From: CAYSYY01 sp964576115 [NCBI: uncultured Gemmatimonadota bacterium]
GTDB taxonomy: Bacteria; Blakebacterota; Blakebacteria; Blakebacterales
DNA length: 31,396 bases
Assembly (NCBI GenBank): GCA_964576115.1
Contig: CAZNUA010000014.1
Location: 1,523-32,918, forward strand
Direction of reading: 5' to 3'
Shown: positions 8,300 to 17,681 of the stretch, one piece after another
Numbering within the stretch: the first letter of the stretch is position 1
Layout of the letters: each line of letters starts with the position of its first letter
Notes under the pieces: model-generated
Databases searched by the model: none
Told to the model about the DNA's origin: nothing
Seen by the model: only the letters and a program-made list of their open reading frames with translations
Position numbers and translations under genes: made by a program

Positions 8300-10519
8300 C
8301 TATAGCCGCCAGAGATAGCTGGCCTTGAAGAAAATACCGCGGCTCATTTCCAGGAAACGGTCGGCGGCGATGTAGTTCCCCGCCAGGGCATCCCACTTCG
8401 TCTTCTCGTACAGCGAACCGTAGCCCAGGTGGATGACGGTGCCGGGGATCCAGGTGAAGGAGATCAGAAAATCGGTGGTAAGGCTGTCATAGAAGGAATT
8501 GTACTCCACGATCGCGCGCAGGAAGAGGTAGCGGTTGATCTGGTAGGTATTGAGGGTGCGCAGGATGGAATAGTCGTATTCCTTGGCACCATCCGATTCC
8601 CGGTAGAGATCTTCATAGATCCAGGAATTGGTCGAGTTGAGATGCTCGGAGGGCTGGTAGATGAAGGCCACCGAGGCGGTAGTGCCCCGCCCCTGCCAGG
8701 GATCGATCTGAGAGTACCTGATTTTACCCCCATAGCGGTAGTAGACACTGCCGTAGAAGCCCCGGGTGAACTGCCGGTTGGCGTGTAAGCGCAGGTTGCT
8801 GGTATCGAAATCCTGCCCGGCAAAGATCTCGTTCGAGAGCACATACCCCACCTGCAGGTAGGTAGTGCGTGGCATCATCAGGCGCAGGTCGAGGGCTCCC
8901 CCCCGCTCCCACATGTCGTCGTACTTGTCGTGAGTTCCGAAGAGATGAACCAGCCCGTCAATGCGCTGTATGGCTTCCGGAGCGGGTCGGAGCATCCGCA
9001 GCACCCCGAGCTGGAGCCGGGTGATCCCGGTCCGGGTCACGAAGCCGGCCTCGCTCTCGAAGTGCTTCGAAAGATCCTGGGCGATGGCGTTTACCAGCCA
9101 GTCACGCGTCGAGTAAGTGTAATCGAATCCAAGGGCGTGTCCCTCTCTGGTGGTATCCACGACCGCATCCTCGGTGCGCGAGTAGAAGCCGTAGAGGCCG
9201 ACGGTGCTGGAAGGATCAAGCCGAATGAAGGCATCAGGTCCGGCCACGCCGTTGAAGCTGCCGTCGGTATCCCGCACCGTCGCGAAACCCCCAATGAAGC
9301 TGTCGCCTCCCAGAGCCTGCTTGGACCGGAAGATGGCAAAGTCGGCGGTCTCGCCGTACGGGTACGGGGCACTGCCGCCGTAGATGGGGAAGAGCTCGTC
9401 GCGGGCCACGATGGCGGCGATGGTGTTCCGGTCGCTGACCTTGCCGGTCAACTTCACCCCGTAGTCGGGATTGGCGATGCTGCGGGTGTAGACCACCGAA
9501 CCGAGCGGATCCCCCGTGTGGGCGCCGGCGTGATTAAAGTTCTCACGCCCTTCGAGGAAGAAGGGACGTTTTTCGGGGTAGTAGAGGGTAAAGCGCTGGT
9601 TGAAATCCACCTGACCGGCGTCGGCTTCGACCTGGCTGAAATCGGGATTCACGGTGGCATCGACAATCAGGCGGGAGGTAAGCCCGTATTTCAGGGTCAG
9701 GCTCACATCGGCGTCATCATCGAGCGAACCCAGCTCGGGACCGGTGGTGACGTTGCGTACCTGGCTACCCCCCCAGGTCACCGCCGGCAGGATCTCGACC
9801 AGAGTGTAGTGCCTGATGTCGTTATAGAGCAGGGTCCGGGTCTGGGTCAGGAAATTGGGACCGTGCCGGGGATCGAGCGGCGGGTAAGTGCCGGCTTCGG
9901 TCAGCCGGCTGATATGGCGCTCGAAGATGATCCCCATCTCGACCGGTTCGCGGTGCGAATAGCGGATACTCTTGAAGGGGATCCGGATCTCGACCGTGAA
10001 ACCCTCGTCGTCGATCACCCCCTTCGAGTACCAGACCACATCCACGCTGAAATCCTCGGCGGTGGTGAAACGGCTGTCCATCTGGATACCGCGGGGATTG
10101 ACGTAGAAAGCGTAGAGTGACTGGTGGTCGTTGAAGGTGTCGAGATTCAGGCAGATCCAGTCGTCAGGCCTGATCTGATCGCGGGCCGAGATCGAGGACT
10201 TGATCTGATCGGGTTCGCCGTCGTAACAGCGGTACGCGAAGTACAGATTCTCCCAATCATAGGCGTACCAGACGATTGTATCGAAGGCCATGTCCTGGCC
10301 GTAGTCGGGATTGTAGGTCTGGAAACCGGTTTCGCTCGGAGCCCGCTGCCAGACCTCGTCATCGAGGATGCCGTCGATCACCGGCGGGGTGTCGGTCCGG
10401 TACGGCTCGAAGGGTTCGGCGTAGTTCTGGCCGGCAGCCGGGGCCGGTGAAAGCGACAGAGCCAGCATCACGAACAAGGAGCAGATACAGATCGGGAAAG
10501 GCGCGGCGGTTCTCTTCAC
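8300..10519 (-). CDS. DUF5916-type outer-membrane protein with N-terminal CBM9-like domain
   Basis: The 739-residue product has a signal peptide (hydrophobic core about 8-28, ending near AAG). Residues about 40-230 form a CBM9-like sandwich (VIDGILDDEVWQRA, LYFAYRCYD, FTVEIRIPFKSIRY). The remainder carries the DUF5916 hallmark near 320-345 (FSQVEADAGQVDFNQRF, then PEKRPFFLEGRENF) and then many alternating amphipathic strands ending in YLWRL, an aromatic-terminated beta-barrel end. This organisation predicts a barrel in the outer membrane with a carbohydrate-binding-like periplasmic or surface domain. The family is widespread beside secreted peptidases and glycan-active proteins, but its biochemical role is not established. 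Translation starts at a GTG with AAGGGA six to seven bases upstream. It follows the kinase-TPR gene by 103 bases on the same strand. Confidence 0.88.
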   Translation of the reverse strand: MKRTAAPFPICICSLFVMLALSLSPAPAAGQNYAEPFEPYRTDTPPVIDGILDDEVWQRAPSETGFQTYNPDYGQDMAFDTIVWYAYDWENLYFAYRCYDGEPDQIKSSISARDQIRPDDWICLNLDTFNDHQSLYAFYVNPRGIQMDSRFTTAEDFSVDVVWYSKGVIDDEGFTVEIRIPFKSIRYSHREPVEMGIIFERHISRLTEAGTYPPLDPRHGPNFLTQTRTLLYNDIRHYTLVEILPAVTWGGSQVRNVTTGPELGSLDDDADVSLTLKYGLTSRLIVDATVNPDFSQVEADAGQVDFNQRFTLYYPEKRPFFLEGRENFNHAGAHTGDPLGSVVYTRSIANPDYGVKLTGKVSDRNTIAAIVARDELFPIYGGSAPYPYGETADFAIFRSKQALGGDSFIGGFATVRDTDGSFNGVAGPDAFIRLDPSSTVGLYGFYSRTEDAVVDTTREGHALGFDYTYSTRDWLVNAIAQDLSKHFESEAGFVTRTGITRLQLGVLRMLRPAPEAIQRIDGLVHLFGTHDKYDDMWERGGALDLRLMMPRTTYLQVGYVLSNEIFAGQDFDTSNLRLHANRQFTRGFYGSVYYRYGGKIRYSQIDPWQGRGTTASVAFIYQPSEHLNSTNSWIYEDLYRESDGAKEYDYSILRTLNTYQINRYLFLRAIVEYNSFYDSLTTDFLISFTWIPGTVIHLGYGSLYEKTKWDALAGNYIAADRFLEMSRGIFFKASYLWRL

Positions 10520-10622
10520 AGGGATTCCCTTTTCACCTGGGCGGAGTGAGCGATGTTGGATGCTACCTGATAAACGGACTGCCGGCCGATGTTGTTTCCG
10601 CCGGTTGCCTGATCTCGGGGTA

Positions 10623-13220
10623 TCAGTATCGCCTGAGCAGAGCCTGAAAGCGGGGATTGTCGCGCACCGGATCGAAACGGACGTCGAGTTCGAGCCAGGC
10701 GGGGGAGAACCAGGAGGGGATCCGCAGCAGGTGCTCGATCTCGTCCAGGGCCGTTTCGTGATCTCCGAGCTGGGTGTGGATGATGGCCATATCCTGCAGG
10801 TAGGAAAGACCGTAGAATCCGTCGGCGGACAGGGGCAGCAGATCGATCGCCTCCTGCCCGTACCGGATCGCTTCTTCCCGCTGCCCCAGGCCGGCCAGAG
10901 CGATGCCCAGCGAACTGCGGTAGCGGGGATCCCAGGGATAGCGTTCGACCAGAACGGTCAGTTCCGATCGGGCCTGCTCGAAGCCGAGCCGGGTCGAGTC
11001 GGGCTCATCGAGCAGACGGTAACACCAGGCCCGGAGCAGCGCTTCAGGACGGGCCCACATCTTGGTCCGGTTCAGCTCCCCGGGAGTCTGATCGAGCAGA
11101 GCGATCGCCTCGCGTAAGCGGCCATCGAAGATGTGCTGCCAGTATCTCGCCCAGTAGGCCCAGCTGCTTGTCTGTGATTCCAGTGCCTCGACTGCGGCCC
11201 GGCCTTCCTCGGTCAGCCCCTTCCAGCTCCAGAGGGTGAAAACCTTACACAGGTACGGCCAGAGTTGATCGGGTGCCAGCAGGATGGCCCGATTGTAGTT
11301 CTCCCGGGCCTCGGAGTACCGACGCAATGTCCACAGGAGGTTGGACTGGTTGGTATAGAGGGTGGCGTACTGGGGATCGAGCTCTTTGGCCAGTTCATTG
11401 GCAGCGACCGCTTCCTCGAAACGGCCCTGGGCGAAATAGACCTCACGCAGGGCGACCGGGATGCGGGCATCCCCCGGCATCTGCGGGGCGGCGGTGGTGA
11501 TCAGTTCCAACGCCCGTTCGGTATCCCGGAAGGCATAGAGATGATAGAGGCCGAGATCCATGCGGATCTCGGGGGAATTGGGAGCCAGGGAAACAGCGCA
11601 TTCGGCCGCCTCCCGGGCCAGTTCCCGCTGCTCGGGCGAGGCATCGGTCCAGAGGTAGACCCGCCGGGAGTAGACGACCGCCAGTTCGGCCCAGGCCTGG
11701 GCGAAACCGGGATCGAGTTCTACCGCCTGCTGCAGGGCGGCCATACCGCGGTTCCAGTCCTCGGATGTGTAGTGCGGCAGGTTCATGTAGTAGCGACCGC
11801 GCATGAAGGCCTGGTAGGCCTCGAGGTTCTCTGTCGGCTGCTCCTGCACCAGGCTGCGTTCCGCTGGGTGCAGCTCGATATCGAGAGCGGCCGCGATCTG
11901 TTCGGCCACCTGGCTCTGGATCGTGAAGATCCCGGTCACGTCGGCGGTGCAGGGCTCGGACCAGATCTCGGCCCGATCCGACACCCGGATGAGGTGGGGG
12001 GTGATCCGCACCCGGTCGCCATCGGCGGCCCTCTCCCAGCGGGTTGTGCCGGTCAGCAGGTAATCGGCCGCCAGCTCGCGGGCGATCCGGGCATGATCCT
12101 TCTCGGTCTGGTCGTATCCCATGACCGATTCCCGGCCGATCGGCACCAGGCCCTGCAAATGGGAGAGGTGCGAGATCAGCTCGTCGGTCAGGCCGGCGGC
12201 GAAGTAGTCGTGCTCGGCATCGCCCAGGTTTTCGAAGGGCAGGACCGCCACCCGGGGCACTTCCGGGACGCGCGGGCTGAGCAGGATCAGACCGGCGGCG
12301 ACCAGCGCGACGAGGAGCGTCCCCGCCAGCGCGATCATACGCGTGCGCCGGGCCCCGGCGGCGCGGCCGGCGGCAGTGCCGCGGGCCAGAACCGTGGTCG
12401 TCCCCGGTTCGGGACGCAGGGCCTCGAGATCGACCAGCAGGTCCTCGACGTGCTGGTACCGCTTGCCCGGCTCTTTGTGCAGAGCCTTGGCCAGAAGCCG
12501 GTCGAGGTCGATCGGTAACCCGCTCCGGCGGGCGGTGGGCGGTTCGGGATCGTCGTTGAGAATGGCGTAGACGATTCCCTGCTCGTGGTCGCTTTCAAAG
12601 GGCGGCCGGCCCGTGATCATTTCATAGACCAGCGCTCCCAGGGCCCAGATGTCGGCCCGGTGATCGACCTGTTCGCCCCGGACCTGTTCGGGGCTCATGT
12701 AGGCCACCGTCCCCATCGAGGTGCCGGTGCGGGTCAGGGCCGAGTCGCCGGCCATCCGGGCCAGACCGAAATCGACGATCTTCACCAGCCCCTCGTCGGT
12801 GACAATGGCGTTGGCCGGCTTGATGTCGCGGTGGACGATCCCCTCGCGGTGGGCCCGGGCCAGTCCCTGCCCGATCCCGGCCGCGATATCGATCGCCTCG
12901 CCCAGCGGCAGGGGACCCCGGGCGATCTTCTCGCGCACCGTTTCCCCCTCGCAGTAGGCCATGGCCAGCCAGGTCCGGCCGTCGTCGGTTTCGCCGATCT
13001 CGTGGAGGGTGCAGATATTGGGATGATCCAGAGCCGAGGCGGCCCGGGCCTCGCGCAGCAGGCGGATTCGGCTTTCGGGGTCGTCGGCCATCTCGCGCGG
13101 CAGGAACTTCAGGGCCACCCGACGCCCCAGGCGGGTATCCTCGGCCAGCCACACCTCCCCCATCCCGCCGGCGCCGATCTTCTCCTGTATCCGGAAGGAA
13201 CCGATCTGCTCGCCGATCAT
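10623..13220 (-). CDS. Membrane Ser/Thr protein kinase with TPR sensor region
   Basis: The 865-residue product is a PknB/Hanks-type kinase fused to a large periplasmic part. The kinase domain (about 8-268) has the glycine loop IGAGGMGEV, Lys38, the catalytic loop HRDIKPAN (His130 to Asp132), DFG at 150-152 and the activation-segment motif SPEQ. A single transmembrane helix lies near 295-315. It is followed by a TolB/FlgO-like segment (about 323-465, opening VAVLPFENLGDAEHDYFAAGL) and by about ten TPR-type repeats to the end. Such kinase-TPR fusions are common in Acidobacteriota and related phyla; ligands are unknown. The ATG at 13220 lacks a strong ribosome-binding site and sits 15 bases after the CPBP gene stop, so it is probably translated from the same message. 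Confidence 0.92.
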   Translation of the reverse strand: MIGEQIGSFRIQEKIGAGGMGEVWLAEDTRLGRRVALKFLPREMADDPESRIRLLREARAASALDHPNICTLHEIGETDDGRTWLAMAYCEGETVREKIARGPLPLGEAIDIAAGIGQGLARAHREGIVHRDIKPANAIVTDEGLVKIVDFGLARMAGDSALTRTGTSMGTVAYMSPEQVRGEQVDHRADIWALGALVYEMITGRPPFESDHEQGIVYAILNDDPEPPTARRSGLPIDLDRLLAKALHKEPGKRYQHVEDLLVDLEALRPEPGTTTVLARGTAAGRAAGARRTRMIALAGTLLVALVAAGLILLSPRVPEVPRVAVLPFENLGDAEHDYFAAGLTDELISHLSHLQGLVPIGRESVMGYDQTEKDHARIARELAADYLLTGTTRWERAADGDRVRITPHLIRVSDRAEIWSEPCTADVTGIFTIQSQVAEQIAAALDIELHPAERSLVQEQPTENLEAYQAFMRGRYYMNLPHYTSEDWNRGMAALQQAVELDPGFAQAWAELAVVYSRRVYLWTDASPEQRELAREAAECAVSLAPNSPEIRMDLGLYHLYAFRDTERALELITTAAPQMPGDARIPVALREVYFAQGRFEEAVAANELAKELDPQYATLYTNQSNLLWTLRRYSEARENYNRAILLAPDQLWPYLCKVFTLWSWKGLTEEGRAAVEALESQTSSWAYWARYWQHIFDGRLREAIALLDQTPGELNRTKMWARPEALLRAWCYRLLDEPDSTRLGFEQARSELTVLVERYPWDPRYRSSLGIALAGLGQREEAIRYGQEAIDLLPLSADGFYGLSYLQDMAIIHTQLGDHETALDEIEHLLRIPSWFSPAWLELDVRFDPVRDNPRFQALLRRY

Positions 13221-13235
13221 AATGACCCGATTGTA

Positions 13236-14318
13236 CTACTCCCCGGCACCCCCGGGAAAGGCTCCCCTCCGGTGGTCCTCTTTCCAGACCGGATCGCGGA
13301 GGATGAGAGCGGCGATGGCGACCAGGAAGAGCAGGCCGAAGATCCCCAGACCGAAGGCAATGACGGGATTATCGGGACGCACCACATACGTCCGGACGAA
13401 TCCATACAGGCTGTTGACCACCCCGTGCAGGAAGACCGCCGACCAGATGCTCTGCGTCTTGAGCACGGCATAGCTCAGGATCAGGCCGAAGAGGATGAAG
13501 AAGACCAGCCCGAGCGCGATCCCGCCCGCCGAAGCCGGATACGTGTGAATACCCGAGAGGATGATCGGGATGTGCCAGAGCCCCCAGATGAAGCCGGTCA
13601 GCAGGGCGCCGGGGATCCGGCCCAGCCGCATCAGTTCGTTCTGCACGAATCCACGCCAGGCATACTCCTCGCCGAAAGTTACCGCCAGCTGGGCCAGGGG
13701 CACGCCGATCAGGGCGATCAGAAAGTAGATCAGCAGTCCCGGGTAGTAGAGTGCGGGCGGAATGGCGAGACCGGCGATGCGATCGAGCCGCCCGACGAAG
13801 GGGCCCGTTGCGCAGAGCAGATCGAGAGCGGCCTGAACGACGAAGAAGGCGGCCGTGGCCAGGATGAAGGTCACCGTCGTACCGGCCTCGCCCAGTCCGA
13901 GTCCGGCCCGGGTGAACCGCTCGGAGCCGACCTGGGGGTAGATGAAGAGCAGGAGCAGGGTCCAGAGGGTGATGAGCAGCGAGCCCAGACCGCCGAGCAG
14001 GTCGGCCCGCACATCGGTGAACAGGAGCAGGGCGGTCGGTACGGCGTAGAGAGCGGTCAGGGCCAGAAAAGCGAACAGAATCAGACGGGGCGTGTCCTGA
14101 TATGAACTCCGGTGGAGTGGATCGTCACTCAGCAGGAAGAGGCGGAAGACGATGACCACCGCGGCCGGCAGCAGCATCCCGAGCGGCGCCATCCCGCTTT
14201 CGAGCAGACCCTGCTGACCGATGGTGGAGTTCACGAGCAGATCGAAACCCCAGGTCAGGCCGAAAACGACAAGCAGGAACAGGGCGGTACGCTGCAGGCG
14301 GACAGGCACGGTTGACAC
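13236..14318 (-). CDS. CPBP-family intramembrane metalloprotease (CAAX/Abi type)
   Basis: The 360-residue product has about eight to nine membrane segments. In its C-terminal half are the three CPBP motifs: EEYAWRGF (the paired glutamates and arginine), the FIWGLWHIP segment with its histidine, and FLHGVVNSLYG near the end. The family includes CAAX prenyl proteases and bacterial proteins acting on peptides or lipoprotein-like substrates; the substrate cannot be read here. I place the start at a GTG (14318) because GGAGGA lies eight bases upstream; an open frame extends to 14468, but the extra 50 residues are basic, non-hydrophobic and overlap the leader of the divergent protease gene. It is the first gene of a leftward run with the kinase. 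Confidence 0.87.
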   Translation of the reverse strand: MSTVPVRLQRTALFLLVVFGLTWGFDLLVNSTIGQQGLLESGMAPLGMLLPAAVVIVFRLFLLSDDPLHRSSYQDTPRLILFAFLALTALYAVPTALLLFTDVRADLLGGLGSLLITLWTLLLLFIYPQVGSERFTRAGLGLGEAGTTVTFILATAAFFVVQAALDLLCATGPFVGRLDRIAGLAIPPALYYPGLLIYFLIALIGVPLAQLAVTFGEEYAWRGFVQNELMRLGRIPGALLTGFIWGLWHIPIILSGIHTYPASAGGIALGLVFFILFGLILSYAVLKTQSIWSAVFLHGVVNSLYGFVRTYVVRPDNPVIAFGLGIFGLLFLVAIAALILRDPVWKEDHRRGAFPGGAGE

Positions 14319-14392
14319 CGCACGGCTCCTCCGAAACGGGTTCTGCACACGGGGGCGGGCAATTGTGATACTGTAGATACGCTTTCTATGTT

Positions 14393-14425
14393 GCGGGGGC
14401 AACCGCCCCTGCGACTCGTTTTTTT
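14393..14425 (+). terminator. Terminator-like hairpin plus T7 tract in protease leader
   Basis: GCGGGGGC (14393-14400) pairs with GCCCCTGC (14405-14412), with one G-U pair and an AACC loop. Six bases later comes a run of seven T residues (14419-14425). It lies about 90 bases upstream of the protease ATG and reads in the same direction, so it could attenuate the leader transcript. The gap between stem and T-run is longer than ideal, which lowers confidence. Confidence 0.4.
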
Positions 14426-14513
14426 CGTTCCGGACAACCGGGACGATTCCTCTGCCCACCGGCCGCATTCCTGCGTATCACTTCCTGACAGGATACCTGC
14501 GATCGGAGAAACC

Positions 14514-15974
14514 ATGAAGCTGCTTACAGTACTCGGCCCTACTCTGGCCCTCCTCGTCGTTGCCGGTTTTGTCACCGCCCGTATTGCGGCTCACGATCAG
14601 GACCGGATCGTCTATGACGCCTGGGTGGAGTTCACCGACAAAGGGATCGAATCCGACGAGCAGCGCCGACAGCTGTTACGCGAACTCGAACGGGAATTCG
14701 ACCCTCGGTCTCTGGAGCGACGCCGGGCCAGACGCACCCTGCCGGGTCTGTTCGACGAACACGACCTGCCGGTTGTTCCCGCCTACCTCGAGGCCGTGGC
14801 CGCCACCGGGGCCGAACTGATGGCCGTCAGCCGCTGGCTCAACGGAGTCGCCGTCCGGGCCACCGCCGACGAAATCGAGCAGATCGAAGCCCTGCCCGGC
14901 GTCAGAGCCGTTCATGACGCCCACGTCCCCGATCCCGAAGGCCCCTTCTCCGACCGCCGGGAAGCGGACCATCAGATCGACCGCAGCCGGCTGGCGGGAT
15001 CAGCCGGTTATTACGGCCGTTCCTCGTCCCAGCTGAGCCAGCTTGGTCTGGATCGTCTCCACCGGGCGGGATTCACCGGACAGGGAGTGATCATCGGGGT
15101 GATCGACACCGGTTTCGAGATCGAGCACGAGGTCTTCACCCATCCCGATCACCCGCTCCGCGTACGAGCACAGTGGGATTTCATCTTCAACGACGGCGTC
15201 ACCTCTTCGGAGCCGGGTGATCCCCCCTTCCACAACCTGCACGGGACCTACGTTCTGGGTACCATGGCCGCCTGTCTGCCGGGGGAACTGGTGGGGAGCG
15301 CACCCGAAGCCGAATACATCCTCTGCCGGGCCGAGTACTCGGCCGAGGAGTTCAGTCTCGAAGAGCGCTGGTTCGTGGCCGCCCTCGAATTCGCCGAAGC
15401 CCACGGCGCCGACCTGATTACCAGCTCATGTGTTCTCTATACCGGTTACGAACAGGATCAGCTGGACGGGAAAACCTCGATCATGGCCCGGGGGTGGACC
15501 CTGGCGGTCGGCAACGGCGTCATCGGACTGCAGGGCGCCGGTAACTGGGGCCATGACGACGATCCCGCAACCTCGACCCTGATGCCGCCCGCCGATGCCT
15601 TCGGGGTGATCGCCTGCGGGGCGGTGGACACGACCGGTGCGGCGGCTCCCTTCAGTTCCGACGGTCCGACCGCGGACGGCCGGTCGAAACCGGATGTGCT
15701 GGCCTGCGGAGACTTCGTCTGGACCGTTTCCCTGGGCGCCGCCGACGGCTATGTCACAGCTGCCGGAACCTCGATGGCCACTCCGATCATGGCCGGCGGT
15801 CTGGCATGTCTGCTGCAGGCGAATCCCGACTGGACCGTCGCCGAACTCAAGGACGCTCTTTTCCAGACCGGCGACTATTACCGCGAGCACGGTCGGACCG
15901 ATCCGCTCTTTGTCCGCGGTTACGGGATTCCCGACCTGTATCTCGCGGCCGGTCTGGACCGTGAGCGCCGATAG
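14514..15974 (+). CDS. Secreted subtilisin-like serine protease (S8 family)
   Basis: The 486-residue product has an N-terminal signal peptide (LLTVLGPTLALLVVAGFV), a propeptide-like region of about 150 residues containing an inhibitor-I9-type stretch (WLNGVAVRATADEIEQI, then LPGVRAV), and a subtilisin catalytic domain. The catalytic triad is visible in the right order: Asp198 in VIDTG, His243 in HGTYV and Ser420 in GTSMATP. The oxyanion-hole asparagine is in GAGNWG. No C-terminal sorting or adhesion domain is seen. The start is an ATG with GGAGAA five bases upstream; an upstream in-frame ATG at 14388 would run through the leader hairpin. The gene ends 15 bases from the convergent isomerase gene. 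Likely an extracellular or periplasmic protease. Confidence 0.93.
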   Translation: MKLLTVLGPTLALLVVAGFVTARIAAHDQDRIVYDAWVEFTDKGIESDEQRRQLLRELEREFDPRSLERRRARRTLPGLFDEHDLPVVPAYLEAVAATGAELMAVSRWLNGVAVRATADEIEQIEALPGVRAVHDAHVPDPEGPFSDRREADHQIDRSRLAGSAGYYGRSSSQLSQLGLDRLHRAGFTGQGVIIGVIDTGFEIEHEVFTHPDHPLRVRAQWDFIFNDGVTSSEPGDPPFHNLHGTYVLGTMAACLPGELVGSAPEAEYILCRAEYSAEEFSLEERWFVAALEFAEAHGADLITSSCVLYTGYEQDQLDGKTSIMARGWTLAVGNGVIGLQGAGNWGHDDDPATSTLMPPADAFGVIACGAVDTTGAAAPFSSDGPTADGRSKPDVLACGDFVWTVSLGAADGYVTAAGTSMATPIMAGGLACLLQANPDWTVAELKDALFQTGDYYREHGRTDPLFVRGYGIPDLYLAAGLDRERR

Positions 15975-15989
15975 CGGGGAGCGCCCGCC

Positions 15990-17669
15990 TCAGGTCCAGC
16001 TGCGCCCCCCCTTGCGGGTGCCGCACAGGCTGACCCGGATCCCCAGGGCTTCGGCCATGGCGGCCCGGGTCAGCAGAGCCCGGTCGGCCGCCGCGGCATC
16101 GGAGGCGTACACACACTGCACGTGATTGGCCTTGTGCCGGGCCATCATCTGATCGCGGGTCACCCCGTAGAGCACGGCGTGCATGATCGGCCACTGCGGA
16201 GTGGTCGACTGCCACCGCCGTTCGGTTTCCTTTGCCGGCAGGTCGATCGCCCTGCCCCGCCCGATATCCATATGCAGCCGGTCCCGCTCGACGAAGATGC
16301 GCGACCAGATGATCTCGCCGGGTTTGCTCACCCCCTTGATGGTGCTCCCCCCCAGCCGGAAGTACATCGGAGGCTGGCGCTCTCCCGTCGCACCGGCCCA
16401 GCCGTCGGCGAAGTGGGCCGGCGGAACCGCCCCGCTGATCTCGAAGACCCAGACATACTCGTCGGTCGTGCCCGAGGCGTCATGGTCGGCCCAGCGCACG
16501 TCGTGCAGGGTGTTCTCGACCGGTTGGCCCAGAGCGGTGTGCACCCGGTTGATCAGCAGGGCGTCGAGCCCGGCGCACTCGTCCACCTCGTTGAAATGGG
16601 GCAGCGGCCGGTCCTTGTAAAGGATGCGGCCGCGGGCGTCCTCGACCGGAGGACGGTCGGAGTTGTTGAGCATTCCCTCGACGAGGTCGGAAGCCGGCAG
16701 GGTGTCCTTGAGACCCTGCTGGTACTGAATCCCTATCAGATCGCAGCCGAACTCATGAGCGATCCGCACCGCTGCCACGTACATCCGGCACTGCTCGAGT
16801 ACCTGATCCCTGGTGAGATCGGTCTCCGGGTTTTTACCGAATCGGAACTTCATCCCGGCCCGCCGCAGCCAGCGATAGACCTCTTCGGCCTCCTTCTTCG
16901 TCACCTGCGAGGCGGCAAAAACCAGGGCCGACTGGCTGAGCCGTTCCTTGAACACCCCGGTCACATTGAGCAGGTGGTCGGGGATGATGGCGTTGAACAT
17001 GCCCATGCAGCCCTCGTCGAAGACCCCCATGATGGCCTTCCCTCGCTGCAGGTCGGCGGCCAGATTACCCCCCAGGCGTCGGGCTCTCGCCGGCACCTCG
17101 ATCTGCCGCAGGGGGGTGACATGATCGGCGCGATGGAGCACCCGCCCCCGTTCGAGCCAGCGCTGCAGCTTGTTGCGGAAGGCCGGGGCGGCGAAATCCT
17201 CGGCCCAGAGGGTGGAGTATTTCACCCCGGCCTTGGAGAGCGAACCGTTGAGGTTGAGCATTCCCACCAGTCCGGGCCACTGTCCCGACCAGTTGGCTAC
17301 GGTCAGGATCGGACCCCGGTGGGTCGTCAGACCGGGCAGAACGTGGTGGGAATACTGCCAGACCGCCTCGGCCACGATCAGCGGCGCCTCGGGATCGAGA
17401 CCGCGGAAGACTTCCATGCCTTCGTGCTGCGAACCGATGAAGCCGTGCCGGCGCGAGCGGCGGTAGGGATGGGCCCGGACGATCTCGTACCCGAGTTCGG
17501 CCGCCGCCTTCGTGAGCTCGCGCTCCATATCCCTCTGGGCCGGCCAGCAGACCCGGTTGGCCGATTCGCGCAGATCGCCGCTGGCCACGAGCAGGACCTG
17601 CTTGTTTTTCGTCGAGGTCGGCTTACCGGTAGCCTTCGATTTCCGTATCGACGTCCTCTTCTTCGGCAT
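15990..17669 (-). CDS. L-fucose isomerase-like protein
   Basis: Expected to interconvert an aldose and a ketose, the first step after import. The 559-residue product has a basic Lys/Thr/Ser-rich leader (about 1-24) and then a fold that I recognise from the L-fucose/L-arabinose isomerase superfamily. Indicative stretches are [57 protein letters not shown] and, near the C-terminus, [11 protein letters not shown], a conserved histidine segment of this group. I cannot place all metal ligands with certainty. It starts 12 bases after the permease stop, with GGGAG as ribosome-binding site, making it the last gene of the importer operon. The natural aldose (fucose, rhamnose or another 6-deoxy sugar) is undetermined; the rhamnulokinase across the locus suggests a 6-deoxyhexose. 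Confidence 0.8.
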   Translation of the reverse strand: MPKKRTSIRKSKATGKPTSTKNKQVLLVASGDLRESANRVCWPAQRDMERELTKAAAELGYEIVRAHPYRRSRRHGFIGSQHEGMEVFRGLDPEAPLIVAEAVWQYSHHVLPGLTTHRGPILTVANWSGQWPGLVGMLNLNGSLSKAGVKYSTLWAEDFAAPAFRNKLQRWLERGRVLHRADHVTPLRQIEVPARARRLGGNLAADLQRGKAIMGVFDEGCMGMFNAIIPDHLLNVTGVFKERLSQSALVFAASQVTKKEAEEVYRWLRRAGMKFRFGKNPETDLTRDQVLEQCRMYVAAVRIAHEFGCDLIGIQYQQGLKDTLPASDLVEGMLNNSDRPPVEDARGRILYKDRPLPHFNEVDECAGLDALLINRVHTALGQPVENTLHDVRWADHDASGTTDEYVWVFEISGAVPPAHFADGWAGATGERQPPMYFRLGGSTIKGVSKPGEIIWSRIFVERDRLHMDIGRGRAIDLPAKETERRWQSTTPQWPIMHAVLYGVTRDQMMARHKANHVQCVYASDAAAADRALLTRAAMAEALGIRVSLCGTRKGGRSWT

Positions 17670-17681
17670 GATCGACTCCCG

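Noticed and set aside
10581-10605. CCGGC/GCCGG inverted repeat between the kinase and DUF5916 genes
   Set aside because: Five-base arms with a 13-base loop are common by chance at this GC content, and no T-tract follows in the direction of transcription.
12585-14105. Plus-strand open frame opposite the kinase and CPBP genes
   Set aside because: Gly/Gln/Asp-rich translation without motifs, spanning two well-supported genes on the other strand.
15974-15988. GCGGG/CCCGC stem between the convergent protease and isomerase genes
   Set aside because: Only 5 bp with no T-tract on either side; too weak to call a terminator, though the position would suit one.
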